A DNA stretch of 64,000 bases from JAMQPK01 sp035937795 (GTDB lineage: Bacteria; Acidobacteriota; Vicinamibacteria; Vicinamibacterales; JAMQPK01), in the NCBI GenBank assembly GCA_035937795.1, contig DASZHO010000051.1, positions 1 to 64,000 on the forward strand. The letters are read 5' to 3'. Position 1 is the first letter of the stretch; every line of letters begins with the position of its first letter. Below, piece by piece: positions 17,336 through 25,057 of this stretch. A program made the position numbers and the translations under genes. A model generated the notes under the pieces. The model had not been told where the DNA came from. It made no database searches and was given only the letters and a program-made list of their open reading frames with translations.

Positions 17336-17767
17336 CTAAGCCAGCGTCACCGCAAGGCTGTCGAGGATGCGGCCCCATCCCCCTTCGGTTCGGCTCGCGT
17401 AGTCTGGCTGTACTCCCTCGTGGGTCAAGACAAGCTCGCATCCAGCGGCCAACGGACTGATATCGATGGTGACGCGGGTGCGCTGCGGCGAGAATTTCGG
17501 CACCGCGAATTCGAAGACGAGGCGACGCGGCCGGTCGATCTCCAAGTACTCGCCCACGTGCTCAATATCTTGACCCTCCCGCCGATCCACGAAGGTAAAT
17601 GAGCCCCCGACGCGGGCATCGATCTCCACCCGCACCATCTGCCCTGATGCTGTCGAAAACAGCCATTTGCCTGCCTTCCCGGAATCGAGCCACGCATCGA
17701 ACACGCGTTCGGCCGTCGCTGTGAATCGGCGAGTAACGCGTACAGTGGCGCCCTGTTCCGTGTTCAT
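17336..17767 (-). CDS. SRPBCC/AHSA1 family protein
   Basis: 143 residues forming one START/Bet v1-like domain: VRVTRRFTATAERVFDAWLD at the N-terminus, the central WLFSTASGQMVRVEIDARVG, GEYLEIDRPRRLVFEF, and the C-terminal helix GGWGRILDSLAVTLA. These match the AHSA1 group (activator of Hsp90 ATPase-like, CalC). Such proteins bind small hydrophobic ligands. The gene overlaps the stop of the ArsR-type regulator by 4 bp, and ArsR-AHSA1 operons are common. It probably senses or sequesters the ligand that controls the pair; the ligand is unknown. Confidence 0.9.
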   Translation of the reverse strand: MNTEQGATVRVTRRFTATAERVFDAWLDSGKAGKWLFSTASGQMVRVEIDARVGGSFTFVDRREGQDIEHVGEYLEIDRPRRLVFEFAVPKFSPQRTRVTIDISPLAAGCELVLTHEGVQPDYASRTEGGWGRILDSLAVTLA

Positions 17768-18156
17768 CGAGATCGTCCTTTCCTTTTCGGCGCGATCGAG
17801 GCGGCGCGGTCCTCGGCCTGCAGCATTTCGTCCAGGGCATCCAATCGGGCCGCCCAGACGGCACGTTGAACCTCTATCCAGGTTGCGGCCTCGTCGAGTG
17901 GTTTCGGATTGATGGACAGGAGGTGTTCCCGCCAGACGCGGCGGCGTCGAACAAGACGGGCGCTCTCGAGCATGCGGATATGCTTCGAGACCGAGTTGAG
18001 GGAAATCGCAAACGGCTGCGCAAGTTCGGTGACGCGCGCCTCTCCCTTCGAAAGGCGTTGCAGGATCGCTCGCCGCGTCGGGTCGGCCAGCGCCACCAGC
18101 GTGCGGTCCAGGCTCGCGGGCGTTCTCGGGAGGTTTTCAGCGATCTTATCATTCAT
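17764..18156 (-). CDS. ArsR-family winged-helix repressor
   Basis: 130 residues from ATG 18156 (MNDKIAENLPRTPASLDRTL). The HTH is canonical: ALADPTRRAILQRLSKGEA, VTELAQPFAISLNSVSKHIR, MLESARLVRRRRVWREHLLS. No CxC metal site is present in the usual alpha-3 position, so it belongs to the non-metal group that pairs with AHSA1 proteins. The first four codons lie inside a perfect 32-bp palindrome that also covers the -10 element, so tight autoregulation is expected. The start codon sits only 12 nt after the -10, which predicts an almost leaderless mRNA. Confidence 0.92.
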   Translation of the reverse strand: MNDKIAENLPRTPASLDRTLVALADPTRRAILQRLSKGEARVTELAQPFAISLNSVSKHIRMLESARLVRRRRVWREHLLSINPKPLDEAATWIEVQRAVWAARLDALDEMLQAEDRAASIAPKRKGRSR

Positions 18157-18197
18157 CCCTAAGGATGAATGATAAGCCCGGCCAACCGGGAAGTCAA
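18145..18197 (-). promoter_or_regulatory. Promoter and perfect palindromic operator of the arsR-AHSA1 operon
   Basis: Minus-strand -35 TTGACT (18197-18192), 17-bp spacer and -10 TATCAT (18174-18169) make a near-consensus sigma-70 promoter. A perfect 14-bp inverted repeat follows: arms 18145-18158 and 18163-18176, separated by ctaa. The operator therefore covers the -10, the transcription start and the first codons of the repressor. In the RNA, the expected start near 18162 would leave about a 5-nt leader. Confidence 0.85.
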
Positions 18198-18285
18198 CCC
18201 GCTGGGAGCGAGGCCAGCGGCTGGAGAAACTACCCGCTAGTGTTCGCCGTATTCCCTGGCATAGAGTTACCTCCAAGGAGCATCT

Positions 18286-18852
18286 ATGAAGCGTGTGTTG
18301 TGTCTCATCGCGGCCGCCGTTCTGCTGGCGTCCACCGCCGGCGCCCAGGCACCGGCCGGCGGGCAGAAGATTGCGCTTGCCACGTCCATGCAGCGTGCCT
18401 ACTCCGCCATCAAGCAGAACCTCACGGAAGCGGCCGACAAATTCGGCGACGCGGATTACAGTTACCGGCCGTCGCCGGAAATCCGGCCCTACGGCGGGCA
18501 GTTCGGCCACGTCGCGAACTATCACTACATCGTCTGCTCGGCGGCGAAGGGCGAACCGAACCCGAACCAGGGGAACGATCTCGAAAAGAAAACGACGAAA
18601 GCGGAGTTCGTCAAGGCGCTGGCCGATTCGTTTGCCTATTGCGACGCCGCATTCGCGGCGCTCACCGATGCCAATGCGCTCGAGTCCGTCAAGCAGGGGC
18701 AGAACGAGGTGACACGCGCGGGGCTGCTGATGAATATCCTCACCCACGACAACGAGGAGTACGGCGTCGTCACGGTGTACATCCGCACGAAGGCCATGGT
18801 TCCGCCGTCCACCGAGCGGTCGATGCGCGGACGCGGCATGGGCCGGCAGTAG
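18286..18852 (+). CDS. DinB-family protein, exported
   Basis: 188 residues with the signal peptide MKRVLCLIAAAVLLASTAGA and cleavage after AQA. The mature part is a four-helix DinB/YfiT-like bundle: SMQRAYSAIKQNLTEAADKF, the YSYRPSPEIRPYGGQFGHVA segment and LLMNILTHDNEEYGVVTVYI. The likely metal-binding His residues (HVANYH and THDNEE) are kept. An AAGGAG site precedes ATG 18286. DinB-like proteins are metal-dependent thiol transferases or have no known function; an exported version suggests periplasmic work. The C-terminal RSMRGRGMGRQ tail is basic. Confidence 0.85.
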   Translation: MKRVLCLIAAAVLLASTAGAQAPAGGQKIALATSMQRAYSAIKQNLTEAADKFGDADYSYRPSPEIRPYGGQFGHVANYHYIVCSAAKGEPNPNQGNDLEKKTTKAEFVKALADSFAYCDAAFAALTDANALESVKQGQNEVTRAGLLMNILTHDNEEYGVVTVYIRTKAMVPPSTERSMRGRGMGRQ

Positions 18853-18860
18853 GCGCAGTC

Positions 18861-18918
18861 AGGGCCCGTCCTTTTGGATGGGCCCTGGGTTGGATGGGCC
18901 CGGCCAGAGGGCCCGTCC
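18861..18918. repeat. Two related GGGCCC hairpins between convergent genes
   Basis: Two inverted repeats share the arms AGGGCCCGTCC / GGATGGGCCCT: the first at 18861-18886 with a TTTT loop, the second at 18892-18918 with a ggccaga loop and arms in the opposite order. Both lie between the convergent DinB and esterase genes. Neither has a T-run. They could form alternative pairings with each other and may act as a bidirectional transcription barrier or mRNA 3' protector. Confidence 0.6.
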
Positions 18919-18923
18919 GCTCG

Positions 18924-19859
18924 TCAGTTGTTGGTCCGCTGCTTCACGACGTTCTGTTTTTCCAGAAAGCTCAGGATAGCCGCGTAGGCCTTGGCCATCT
19001 CCGCGTCGGTGAACCCTCCATGTTTTCCGCCTGGAATGGTGACGTGCTGATTGGGCACGCCGGCTTTATCCAGCGCCTGCTGAAGGCGGATGCCGTGCGC
19101 GTACGGCACCGTTGGATCGGCATCGCCCTGGATCGTGATGACCGGCGGAATGCCCGCCCGCACGTAGGTGAGCGGCGAGACGCGCCGGGCCACCTCGTCG
19201 CGGTTGGTCACGCTGCCCAGCCAGGTCACCGCGTAAGTCTTCATATTCGGGCCCGCAAGCAGGTCGTTCACATCGGTGATGCCGTACCAGTTAATGACGG
19301 CGGCCACCTTCAGCTCCTCGGTGCCGGGACACTGACGATCCAACCCGGCCCCGGACGGCACCATGCCCATCATCAACGCGAGATGTCCGCCCGCTGAATT
19401 CCCCATGGTCACCAACCTGCTCGTGTCGATGTTGTAGTCCCTGGCCCTTTGGTAGACCCATCGAAGCGCGCAGAGACAGTCTTCCACCGCAGCGGGCGCC
19501 TGAGAAATCTTTGCGAGCCGGTATTCGACATTGACGACGTTCCAGCCCATTTCGAGGAAGGGGAGAAATGTGAGAGAGCTCGACTCTTTGGTGCCGCCGG
19601 TCCAGCCGCCCCCGTGCACGTAAATGAGCGTTTGATTCGGGGTCGCCGCACCGCGCGCCTGGTACACGTCGAGCTTGGCGTCCCAGTTGTTGGCCGTGAG
19701 GTAGGTGATATTCGGCACTATCCGGTAGTTGTCGAGGACGTGGATCGACCTGGTCAACGCGTCCGCGCTTTGCGCGTACGCCGCGGCGGGCGCGAACGAC
19801 GCGGCGACGAAAACCGCGACGAACGACATCCGGGTCAGTTTACCGACCGTCTTTTTCAT
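18924..19859 (-). CDS. Exported alpha/beta hydrolase (HSL/carboxylesterase-like)
   Basis: 311 residues with a signal peptide (MSFVAVFVAASFAPAAAYAQ at about 11-30). The oxyanion motif HGGGW (in TLIYVHGGGWTGGTKES), the nucleophile elbow GNSAGG, the acid in IQGDADPTVPYAHG and the His in IPGGKHGGFTD make a complete catalytic triad of the hormone-sensitive-lipase/BD-FAE type. Likely an extracytoplasmic esterase on acylated or feruloylated compounds; the substrate is not known. Strong Shine-Dalgarno GAGGAGG lies 4 nt before ATG 19859. It follows an NHL-propeller gene in the same direction with a 26-bp gap, so they probably form one operon. Confidence 0.9.
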   Translation of the reverse strand: MKKTVGKLTRMSFVAVFVAASFAPAAAYAQSADALTRSIHVLDNYRIVPNITYLTANNWDAKLDVYQARGAATPNQTLIYVHGGGWTGGTKESSSLTFLPFLEMGWNVVNVEYRLAKISQAPAAVEDCLCALRWVYQRARDYNIDTSRLVTMGNSAGGHLALMMGMVPSGAGLDRQCPGTEELKVAAVINWYGITDVNDLLAGPNMKTYAVTWLGSVTNRDEVARRVSPLTYVRAGIPPVITIQGDADPTVPYAHGIRLQQALDKAGVPNQHVTIPGGKHGGFTDAEMAKAYAAILSFLEKQNVVKQRTNN

Positions 19860-19885
19860 GGTGCCTCCTCGAAGTTCCGCGTCGA

Positions 19886-20788
19886 CTACTTCCTTACAAA
19901 TTTCTTCACGTTCGTTCCGTTCACCTCGCCGACGTAGATCGCGCCTTTTGAGTCCACCGTCACGGCGGTCGGATTACTGAGCCCTTCGATCCGATCGATC
20001 ACCTTTCCATCTTTCGTGCTCGCAATCAGCAGGCAGTTGTTGCTGGTGCCGTCCACGACGTAGAGCATGTCGTCCTTCGTGATGAACACCCCCCACGGCG
20101 TGCCGAAGTTGGTCCATTGATTCAGAAATTTCCCGTCCTCGTCGAAGATCTGGATCCTGTTATTGGAGCGATCGGCCACATAGACGCGGCCTTTCGAGTC
20201 CAGAGCGATGCTGTGCGGCTGGTCGAACTGCCCGGGCCCGGTGCCCTTGCCGCCCCACCACTTGATGAACTTGCCGTCTTTGGAGAATTTCACCACGCGC
20301 GTGTTCGGGCCTTCGCCATCGGCGATGAGGATGTCGCCGTTCTTCGCAACCGCGAGGTCGGCCATGCCGTTGAAGGTGTCCTGCGAGGTGTTGTCGCCGG
20401 TGACGCCCTTCTTGCCGAGCGTCATCAACAGCTTTCCGTCCGGGCTGAACTTGTAGGCGACCATGTCGCCCCGGTCGGTGACCCAGACGTTTCCAAAACG
20501 ATCGACGCGCAAGAAGTGCGTCGTCTTGAACATGCCCTTGCCCCACGCGCGCAGGAATTTGCCGTTGCGATCGAAGGCGATGATCGGCATCAGCGGATCG
20601 CGGTGAAATACGTACACGTTGTCGTGCGCATCCACGTCTACGCCGGTGGCCGAGCCCCATTTGGCCACTTCGGGGGGAAACTGCACCCAGTTTTCGACGA
20701 GCCGGTAGTGGCCTGTATCAGCAGTCCGCGCGTCAACGAGGCCAAGCACCGCCACAAGGGCCAGGAACACTCCACTCAACCGCCTCAT
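19886..20788 (-). CDS. Exported NHL-repeat beta-propeller (PAL-like)
   Basis: 300 residues. Signal peptide MRRLSGVFLALVAVLGLVDA, then six NHL-type blades: VDVDAHDNVYVFHRDPLMPI, FLRVDRFGNVWVTDRGD, LAVAKNGDILIADGEGPNTR, PHSIALDSKGRVYVADRSN, VFITKDDMLYVVDGTSNN and AVTVDSKGAIYVGEVNGTNV. The blade pattern is like that of peptidyl-alpha-hydroxyglycine amidating lyase, but its metal and active-site residues cannot be confirmed by eye. GGAGG lies just before ATG 20788. It is the first gene of a probable operon with the esterase and divergent from the desaturase. Confidence 0.86.
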   Translation of the reverse strand: MRRLSGVFLALVAVLGLVDARTADTGHYRLVENWVQFPPEVAKWGSATGVDVDAHDNVYVFHRDPLMPIIAFDRNGKFLRAWGKGMFKTTHFLRVDRFGNVWVTDRGDMVAYKFSPDGKLLMTLGKKGVTGDNTSQDTFNGMADLAVAKNGDILIADGEGPNTRVVKFSKDGKFIKWWGGKGTGPGQFDQPHSIALDSKGRVYVADRSNNRIQIFDEDGKFLNQWTNFGTPWGVFITKDDMLYVVDGTSNNCLLIASTKDGKVIDRIEGLSNPTAVTVDSKGAIYVGEVNGTNVKKFVRK

Positions 20789-20798
20789 AGAACCTCCG

Positions 20799-20872
20799 TA
20801 ACCCTAGGTAAACGCGAGCGTTCGACAGCTTACAAAAGTCTTACAAACGGGTAAACCCTAGACTGCTATCGT
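20799..20872 (+). promoter_or_regulatory. Desaturase promoter region with OmpR-type direct repeats
   Basis: CTTACAAA occurs at 20829-20836 and again at 20840-20847, exactly 11 bp apart in the same orientation, the spacing used by OmpR/PhoB-family regulators. A second repeated word, CCCTAG flanked by TAA/TAAA, occurs at 20799-20813 and 20849-20863. A TATCGT -10-like hexamer is at 20867-20872. An OmpR-type regulator gene lies two genes downstream, so it is the natural candidate to bind here. Confidence 0.55.
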
Positions 20873-20910
20873 CTTAGGTGAGCTTTCCCCCCCGACCAGG
20901 AGTGACTTTC

Positions 20911-21750
20911 GTGACAATCAGAGCCGGACAGTACAGCAAAGTGTCGTGGACGACTGCGTTCTTCATGACGCTGTTCCACATCGGCGCCGTCTGGGCGCTG
21001 TTCCGCTTCACGTGGTCGGGCCTTGGGGTCCTCATCGTCACCTACTACGTCTCGCTCGCCCTTGGCATCGGCATGTCGTATCACCGGCTGCTCACGCACC
21101 GGTCGTACAAGACGCCGAAGGCCGTCGAATACTTCCTTACGATTTGCGGGACGCTCGCGCTCGAAGGCGGCCCGCTGTTCTGGGTCGCACTGCACCGCCG
21201 GCACCATCAATTCTCAGATACCGAGCTTGACCCGCACACGCCCGAGCACGGCGGCTTCTGGGCGCACATGGGATGGGTGCTGTTCGGCGACGCGATGCAC
21301 AACAACACCTCGTTGACGTCGAAGTACGCGCCCGATCTGGCAAAGGATCCGTTTTACGTCTGGCTGAGCAAATACCACTGGGTGCCGCTGACTATACTCG
21401 GATTTGTCCTGCTCGGCATCGGTGGATGGAACTGGGTGCTCTGGGGCATCTTCCTGAGAACGACGCTGGGATTGCACGCCACCTGGCTGGTCAATTCGGC
21501 CACACACATGTGGGGCTCGCGCCGGTTCGCTACGCGGGACGACTCCAGAAACAGCTGGTGGGTGGCGGCGGTCACCTTCGGCGAGGGCTGGCACAACAAC
21601 CATCACGCGTATCCCGCCTCGGCCGCGCACGGCCTGGCGTGGTACGAGATCGACATCACCTACCTGCACATCCGCGCGCTCGAGCTGCTCGGCCTGGCTC
21701 GCGGTGTCCGCCGCGCGTCGGTCCGCGACGCGTACGACGCCGCCGCGTAA
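20911..21750 (+). CDS. Membrane fatty-acid (acyl-CoA) desaturase
   Basis: 279 residues from GTG 20911, chosen because AGGAG (20898-20902) sits 8 nt upstream; GTG 20878 is open but lacks a site. The three His boxes are intact: HRLLTH, HRRHHQ and HNNHHA, which bind the di-iron centre of delta-9-type desaturases. Hydrophobic helices flank them (FFMTLFHIGAVWALF, VLIVTYYVSLALGIGM, LTILGFVLLGIGGWNW). The enzyme introduces a cis double bond into acyl chains using O2 and an electron carrier. A histidine kinase and response regulator follow in the same direction, suggesting that desaturation is controlled by membrane state. Confidence 0.93.
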   Translation: MTIRAGQYSKVSWTTAFFMTLFHIGAVWALFRFTWSGLGVLIVTYYVSLALGIGMSYHRLLTHRSYKTPKAVEYFLTICGTLALEGGPLFWVALHRRHHQFSDTELDPHTPEHGGFWAHMGWVLFGDAMHNNTSLTSKYAPDLAKDPFYVWLSKYHWVPLTILGFVLLGIGGWNWVLWGIFLRTTLGLHATWLVNSATHMWGSRRFATRDDSRNSWWVAAVTFGEGWHNNHHAYPASAAHGLAWYEIDITYLHIRALELLGLARGVRRASVRDAYDAAA

Positions 21751-21793
21751 CGGGCCCCGGCGGTACGCTTTCGCTTTGCGCTATCCTGTCGCT

Positions 21794-22708
21794 GTGGATG
21801 TAGCGACCGGCCGCCGCGGCGCCATCGCCTTTTTCGTCACCTTCTGCGTCTGTCTGGTAGCGGCCGCCGTTGCGCTCAACGTCGGCTGGATCGTCCTGAA
21901 CTGGCGCGACGTCGGGCTGCTGCTGCTCGGCGTTTTCATCTTCGCCGCCATCATCACGGGGCTGATCCTCAACACCACGTTTCTCGTGCGCGAGATTCGG
22001 CGCAACGAACAGCACGACGCGTTCGTGAACGCGGTGACGCACGAGCTCAAGACGCCGGTCACCTCGATCCGGCTTCACCTTGAAACCTTGAAGGCGCGAG
22101 GCTCCGGCATCGGCGACGACAAGCGCCGCGAGTTCTACGACGTGATGCTGGCCGACAGCGACCGGCTCCTCCACACCATCGAGCAGGTGCTGAACGCGGG
22201 GCAGGCCGGACGCGTGCCGCGCCAGCAGATCCGGATCGATCTTCGCGAACTTGCCGACGAGTGCGTGGCGCTGACGCGCACGCAACGCCATCTGCCCGCC
22301 GAAGCGCTGCAGCTCACCGCGATGCCGCCCTCGCCCGTCGACGTGATGGGCGATCCGGGACAGCTGCGCGGCGCGGTGCTGAACCTGCTGGACAACGCCG
22401 TGAAATACTCCAAGGATCAAGTGCGGGTGGAAGTCGAGGTGGGGCGCTCGCCGCACGACCTGGCGCTCGTCCGCGTGCGCGACCACGGCATCGGGATCCC
22501 TCCAACGGAGATCAAAAGAATTTTCCGCCGCTTCTATCGAACGGCGGGCGCGCTGGCGCAGCGCGTGAAAGGCACCGGCCTTGGCTTGTTCATCGTCTCG
22601 GCCACTGCACGTCGCCACGGGGGCCGCGCCTACGCCGAGAGCGAAGGCGTGGGCCGGGGCGCCACCTTCACGATCGAGCTGCCCGCCGCCCCACCCGGAA
22701 CCCCGTAA
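21794..22708 (+). CDS. Sensor histidine kinase with intramembrane-type sensor
   Basis: 304 residues from GTG 21794. Two TM helices (about 9-30 and 38-60) are joined by only about six residues (NWRDVG), so there is no periplasmic domain: an intramembrane-sensing kinase. The HisKA helix has AFVNAVTHELKTPVTSIRLH with the phospho-His. The ATPase domain has N box NLLDNAVKYS, G1 DHGIGIP, F region FRRFYR and G2 GTGLGLFIVS. It probably senses a membrane property and phosphorylates the adjacent OmpR-type regulator. No Shine-Dalgarno is seen; TATCCT (21782-21787) ends 6 nt before the GTG. The desaturase ends 43 bp upstream. Confidence 0.9.
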   Translation: MDVATGRRGAIAFFVTFCVCLVAAAVALNVGWIVLNWRDVGLLLLGVFIFAAIITGLILNTTFLVREIRRNEQHDAFVNAVTHELKTPVTSIRLHLETLKARGSGIGDDKRREFYDVMLADSDRLLHTIEQVLNAGQAGRVPRQQIRIDLRELADECVALTRTQRHLPAEALQLTAMPPSPVDVMGDPGQLRGAVLNLLDNAVKYSKDQVRVEVEVGRSPHDLALVRVRDHGIGIPPTEIKRIFRRFYRTAGALAQRVKGTGLGLFIVSATARRHGGRAYAESEGVGRGATFTIELPAAPPGTP

Positions 22709-22761
22709 ACGTCTTTCTCCTTTGCCCGCCCCGACGACACCGCTAAGATCAACGACAGGAG

Positions 22762-23484
22762 ATGTCTAAACTCGTCGTCGTCGAGGACGAGGCGCATATC
22801 GCCTCCGGCTTGCGCTTCAACCTCGAGGCCGACGGCCACGCCGTGCTGATCGCCGACACCGGCGAATCGGCGCTGAACATCGTGGCGACCGATCCCAGGA
22901 GCGTCGATCTCGTGGTGCTCGACGTCATGCTGCCCGGCATCGACGGCTTCGCCGTGGCGTCGCAAATGCGCGCCCGCGGCTGGTTCATTCCGATTCTGAT
23001 GCTCACGGCGCGCGGCCGCGCCGAGGACGTGCTGCGCGGCTTCGCGGCGGGCGCGGACGACTACCTGCCGAAGCCGTTCGAGCTGTCGATCCTGCTCGCG
23101 CGCATCAAGGCGCTGCTCCGCCGCCACATCTGGCACGCCGCCGCACGCCCGGCCGATCCGTCACAGCCGGCGCCGGACACGTTCAGGTTCGCGGGGAAAA
23201 CCGTGGATTTCAACGCGCAGGAACTGCAGGTGCGCGGCAAGAATTATCCGCTCACGCTGATGGAGACCAACCTGCTGCGCTACCTCGTGCAGCACGAAGG
23301 CAAGGCGGTGTCGCGCAAGAAGATGCTCGAAGACGTGTGGAACCTGCGCGAAGACACCGATACCCGCGCGATCGATCATTTCATCGCCCGCCTGCGCAAA
23401 TACATCGAGAAAGAACCGTCGCGGCCGCGCCATCTGCAGACCGTGCGCGGCGTCGGCTACCGTTTCGTCGCCTCCCCCAAATAA
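22762..23484 (+). CDS. OmpR/PhoB-family response regulator
   Basis: 240 residues. Receiver domain 1-120 with the acidic pocket VVVEDEAH, phospho-acceptor Asp in VVLDVMLPGIDGF, Thr in LMLTARG and Lys in YLPKPFEL. The C-terminal winged helix (about 140-235) shows LTLMETNLLRYLVQHEGKAV, SRKKMLEDVW, TRAIDHFIARLRKYIE and TVRGVGYRFV, the Trans_reg_C pattern. AGGAG abuts ATG 22762. Downstream of the kinase by 53 bp, it is clearly its partner. It binds DNA as a dimer on direct repeats, and the 11-bp CTTACAAA repeat before the desaturase is the best nearby target. Confidence 0.94.
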   Translation: MSKLVVVEDEAHIASGLRFNLEADGHAVLIADTGESALNIVATDPRSVDLVVLDVMLPGIDGFAVASQMRARGWFIPILMLTARGRAEDVLRGFAAGADDYLPKPFELSILLARIKALLRRHIWHAAARPADPSQPAPDTFRFAGKTVDFNAQELQVRGKNYPLTLMETNLLRYLVQHEGKAVSRKKMLEDVWNLREDTDTRAIDHFIARLRKYIEKEPSRPRHLQTVRGVGYRFVASPK

Positions 23485-23532
23485 TCGTACGCGCCCTCCG
23501 GATTAAGACGATAGTAGGTCGAAGGAGTCTTC

Positions 23533-24126
23533 ATGCCTCGTATGCTCGACGTGCTCGATCGCATCCGCGACCTTGAAACCGACCTCGAACGCGAAGTGGC
23601 CGCCGCGCAGCAACGCTGGCACTACAGGATCGACACCGGCAGGATTCGGTTCGAAGAGGCCGTCCACCGGCAGCACAAGGCGCTGAAGACCTCGCTCGCG
23701 CAGTTTCTGCGCGAAAGCAGCATCCCCTGCCTGCTGACGGCGCCGGTCATCTATTCGCTGCTGCTGCCGTTTGCTCTGCTCGACGTCTGGGTGACGCTGT
23801 ACCAGCTCCTGTGCTTTCCGATTTACGGGATCGATCGCGTCCGGCGATCGGACTATATCGCGCTCGACCGCAGGAAGCTCGCGTATTTGAACGCGATCGA
23901 GAAGGCCAACTGCGAATATTGCAGCTACGCGAACGGATTGCTCGCCTACGTCCGGGAGGTCGCCGCCAGAACCGAGCAGTACTGGTGCCCCATCAAACAC
24001 GCGCGGCGCATTCGCGGACCGCACCCTCACTATCGCCTGTTTGTCGACTACGGCGACGCCGAGGGCTACAAACGCGAGCTGCCGGTGCTCCGAGACACGC
24101 TGTCGAAACACGATGACGACGAATAA
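23533..24126 (+). CDS. Membrane-associated protein of unknown function with CxxC-type motif
   Basis: 197 residues. GAAGGAG lies 6 nt before ATG 23533. N-terminal amphipathic helices (LDRIRDLETDLEREVAAAQQ) are followed by two hydrophobic segments (about 57-95: CLLTAPVIYSLLLPFALL, VTLYQLLCFPIYGI). The cytosolic-looking C-terminal half has NAIEKANCEYCSYANGLLAY and later TEQYWCPIKHARRIRGPHPH. The CxxC plus CPIKHA pattern suggests metal binding or a redox site. I know this layout only as a conserved hypothetical. It follows the regulator by 48 bp and could be in its regulon. Confidence 0.75.
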   Translation: MPRMLDVLDRIRDLETDLEREVAAAQQRWHYRIDTGRIRFEEAVHRQHKALKTSLAQFLRESSIPCLLTAPVIYSLLLPFALLDVWVTLYQLLCFPIYGIDRVRRSDYIALDRRKLAYLNAIEKANCEYCSYANGLLAYVREVAARTEQYWCPIKHARRIRGPHPHYRLFVDYGDAEGYKRELPVLRDTLSKHDDDE

Positions 24127-24382
24127 CAAGAATGAAAGTTGCTGACGATTTGGTTTGGAGCACCTGTTCCATAGTGATCCGAGTGTCCCGAAACGAGTTC
24201 TCAAGCCTAATCGGCGCCCGAGCAACGACTTAGCGTGTTCTGCCGGACGCACTCGTGCCAGATCACAGAAACCGCGCGTGTTTGTAGGACAAACACTCCC
24301 AGCCAAGTCGCATAAAATCAATAACTTAGCGGTCTCCTGTTTCACCGCCCGTGGCCCTCGCCTTGCTCTCCTTGGGTGCGAG

Positions 24383-25048
24383 ATGCTCAGCATGACCGGA
24401 AACCTGGTCGTCATTACCAGCGCCCCCACGGTGTCGGCCTGGCGGGTACAGCTGGAAGCCAGACCGAACGCCAAAGTCTTTTCCGACGCCGATTTTCTGC
24501 TGGCGCTCGAGATCATCATCAGCGAGCGGCCCGACGTCATCGCGCTCGATCCGATGTTTGCCGCCACCGCGCGGGGCGCCGCGCTCGTCGCGCGAGTGAA
24601 AGCGGACCCGTCGCTACGCGCTGCTGAAGTGCGAACGCTGGTGCCCGACGGCTTCGATCAGCCGTTCGTTCCCTCGTCTGCCGAAAGACCAGAAGGCACG
24701 GAGGCAATGATGTCGCAGCAGCTGGACTCATACGGCACACGGGGTGCGCCGCGTTTCGAGATGCAGGCGGATGTGGATGCGAAGGTGAATGGCACGTCGG
24801 GCCGTCTCGTGAATCTGTCGATTACCGGCTCGCAGATGCTGGCGCCGATTCGCGTGCGTCCGGCCGAAGGGATCCGCGTCACGCTCTCGGACGATTCGTC
24901 GGAAGTGCGGCTAACCGGGGTGATTGCGTGGGTGAATCTGGAAATTGCGGCGCGTGAAGCCGCCCAGCGCTACCGCTTCGGCGTCGAATTCCGCGGCGCG
25001 GATCCCAGACTCCTCGAGAAATTCTGTCTGCGGCACAAGCAGGAATAG
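24383..25048 (+). CDS. PilZ-domain protein with N-terminal receiver-like domain
   Basis: 221 residues from ATG 24383 (MLSMTGNLVVITSAPTVSAW); the open frame upstream is not protein-like. Residues 5-95 look like a degenerate receiver (LVVITSAPTVSAWRVQLEAR ... ERPDVIALDPMFAATARGA) without the usual acidic cluster. Residues about 115-215 form a PilZ fold (GAPRFEMQADVDAKVNG, VNLSITGSQMLAPIRVR, LTGVIAWVNLEI, YRFGVEFRG). The classical RxxxR c-di-GMP motif is reduced to PRFEM, while the (D/N)xSxxG motif is NLSITG, so ligand binding is uncertain. The 256-bp spacer upstream is AT-rich and likely holds its promoter. Confidence 0.78.
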   Translation: MLSMTGNLVVITSAPTVSAWRVQLEARPNAKVFSDADFLLALEIIISERPDVIALDPMFAATARGAALVARVKADPSLRAAEVRTLVPDGFDQPFVPSSAERPEGTEAMMSQQLDSYGTRGAPRFEMQADVDAKVNGTSGRLVNLSITGSQMLAPIRVRPAEGIRVTLSDDSSEVRLTGVIAWVNLEIAAREAAQRYRFGVEFRGADPRLLEKFCLRHKQE

Positions 25049-25057
25049 GCTTCCGGG

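Noticed and set aside
24127..24382. tRNA or small RNA gene in the 256-bp spacer
   Set aside because: No cloverleaf, T-loop GTTCGAATC-type sequence or terminator could be found.
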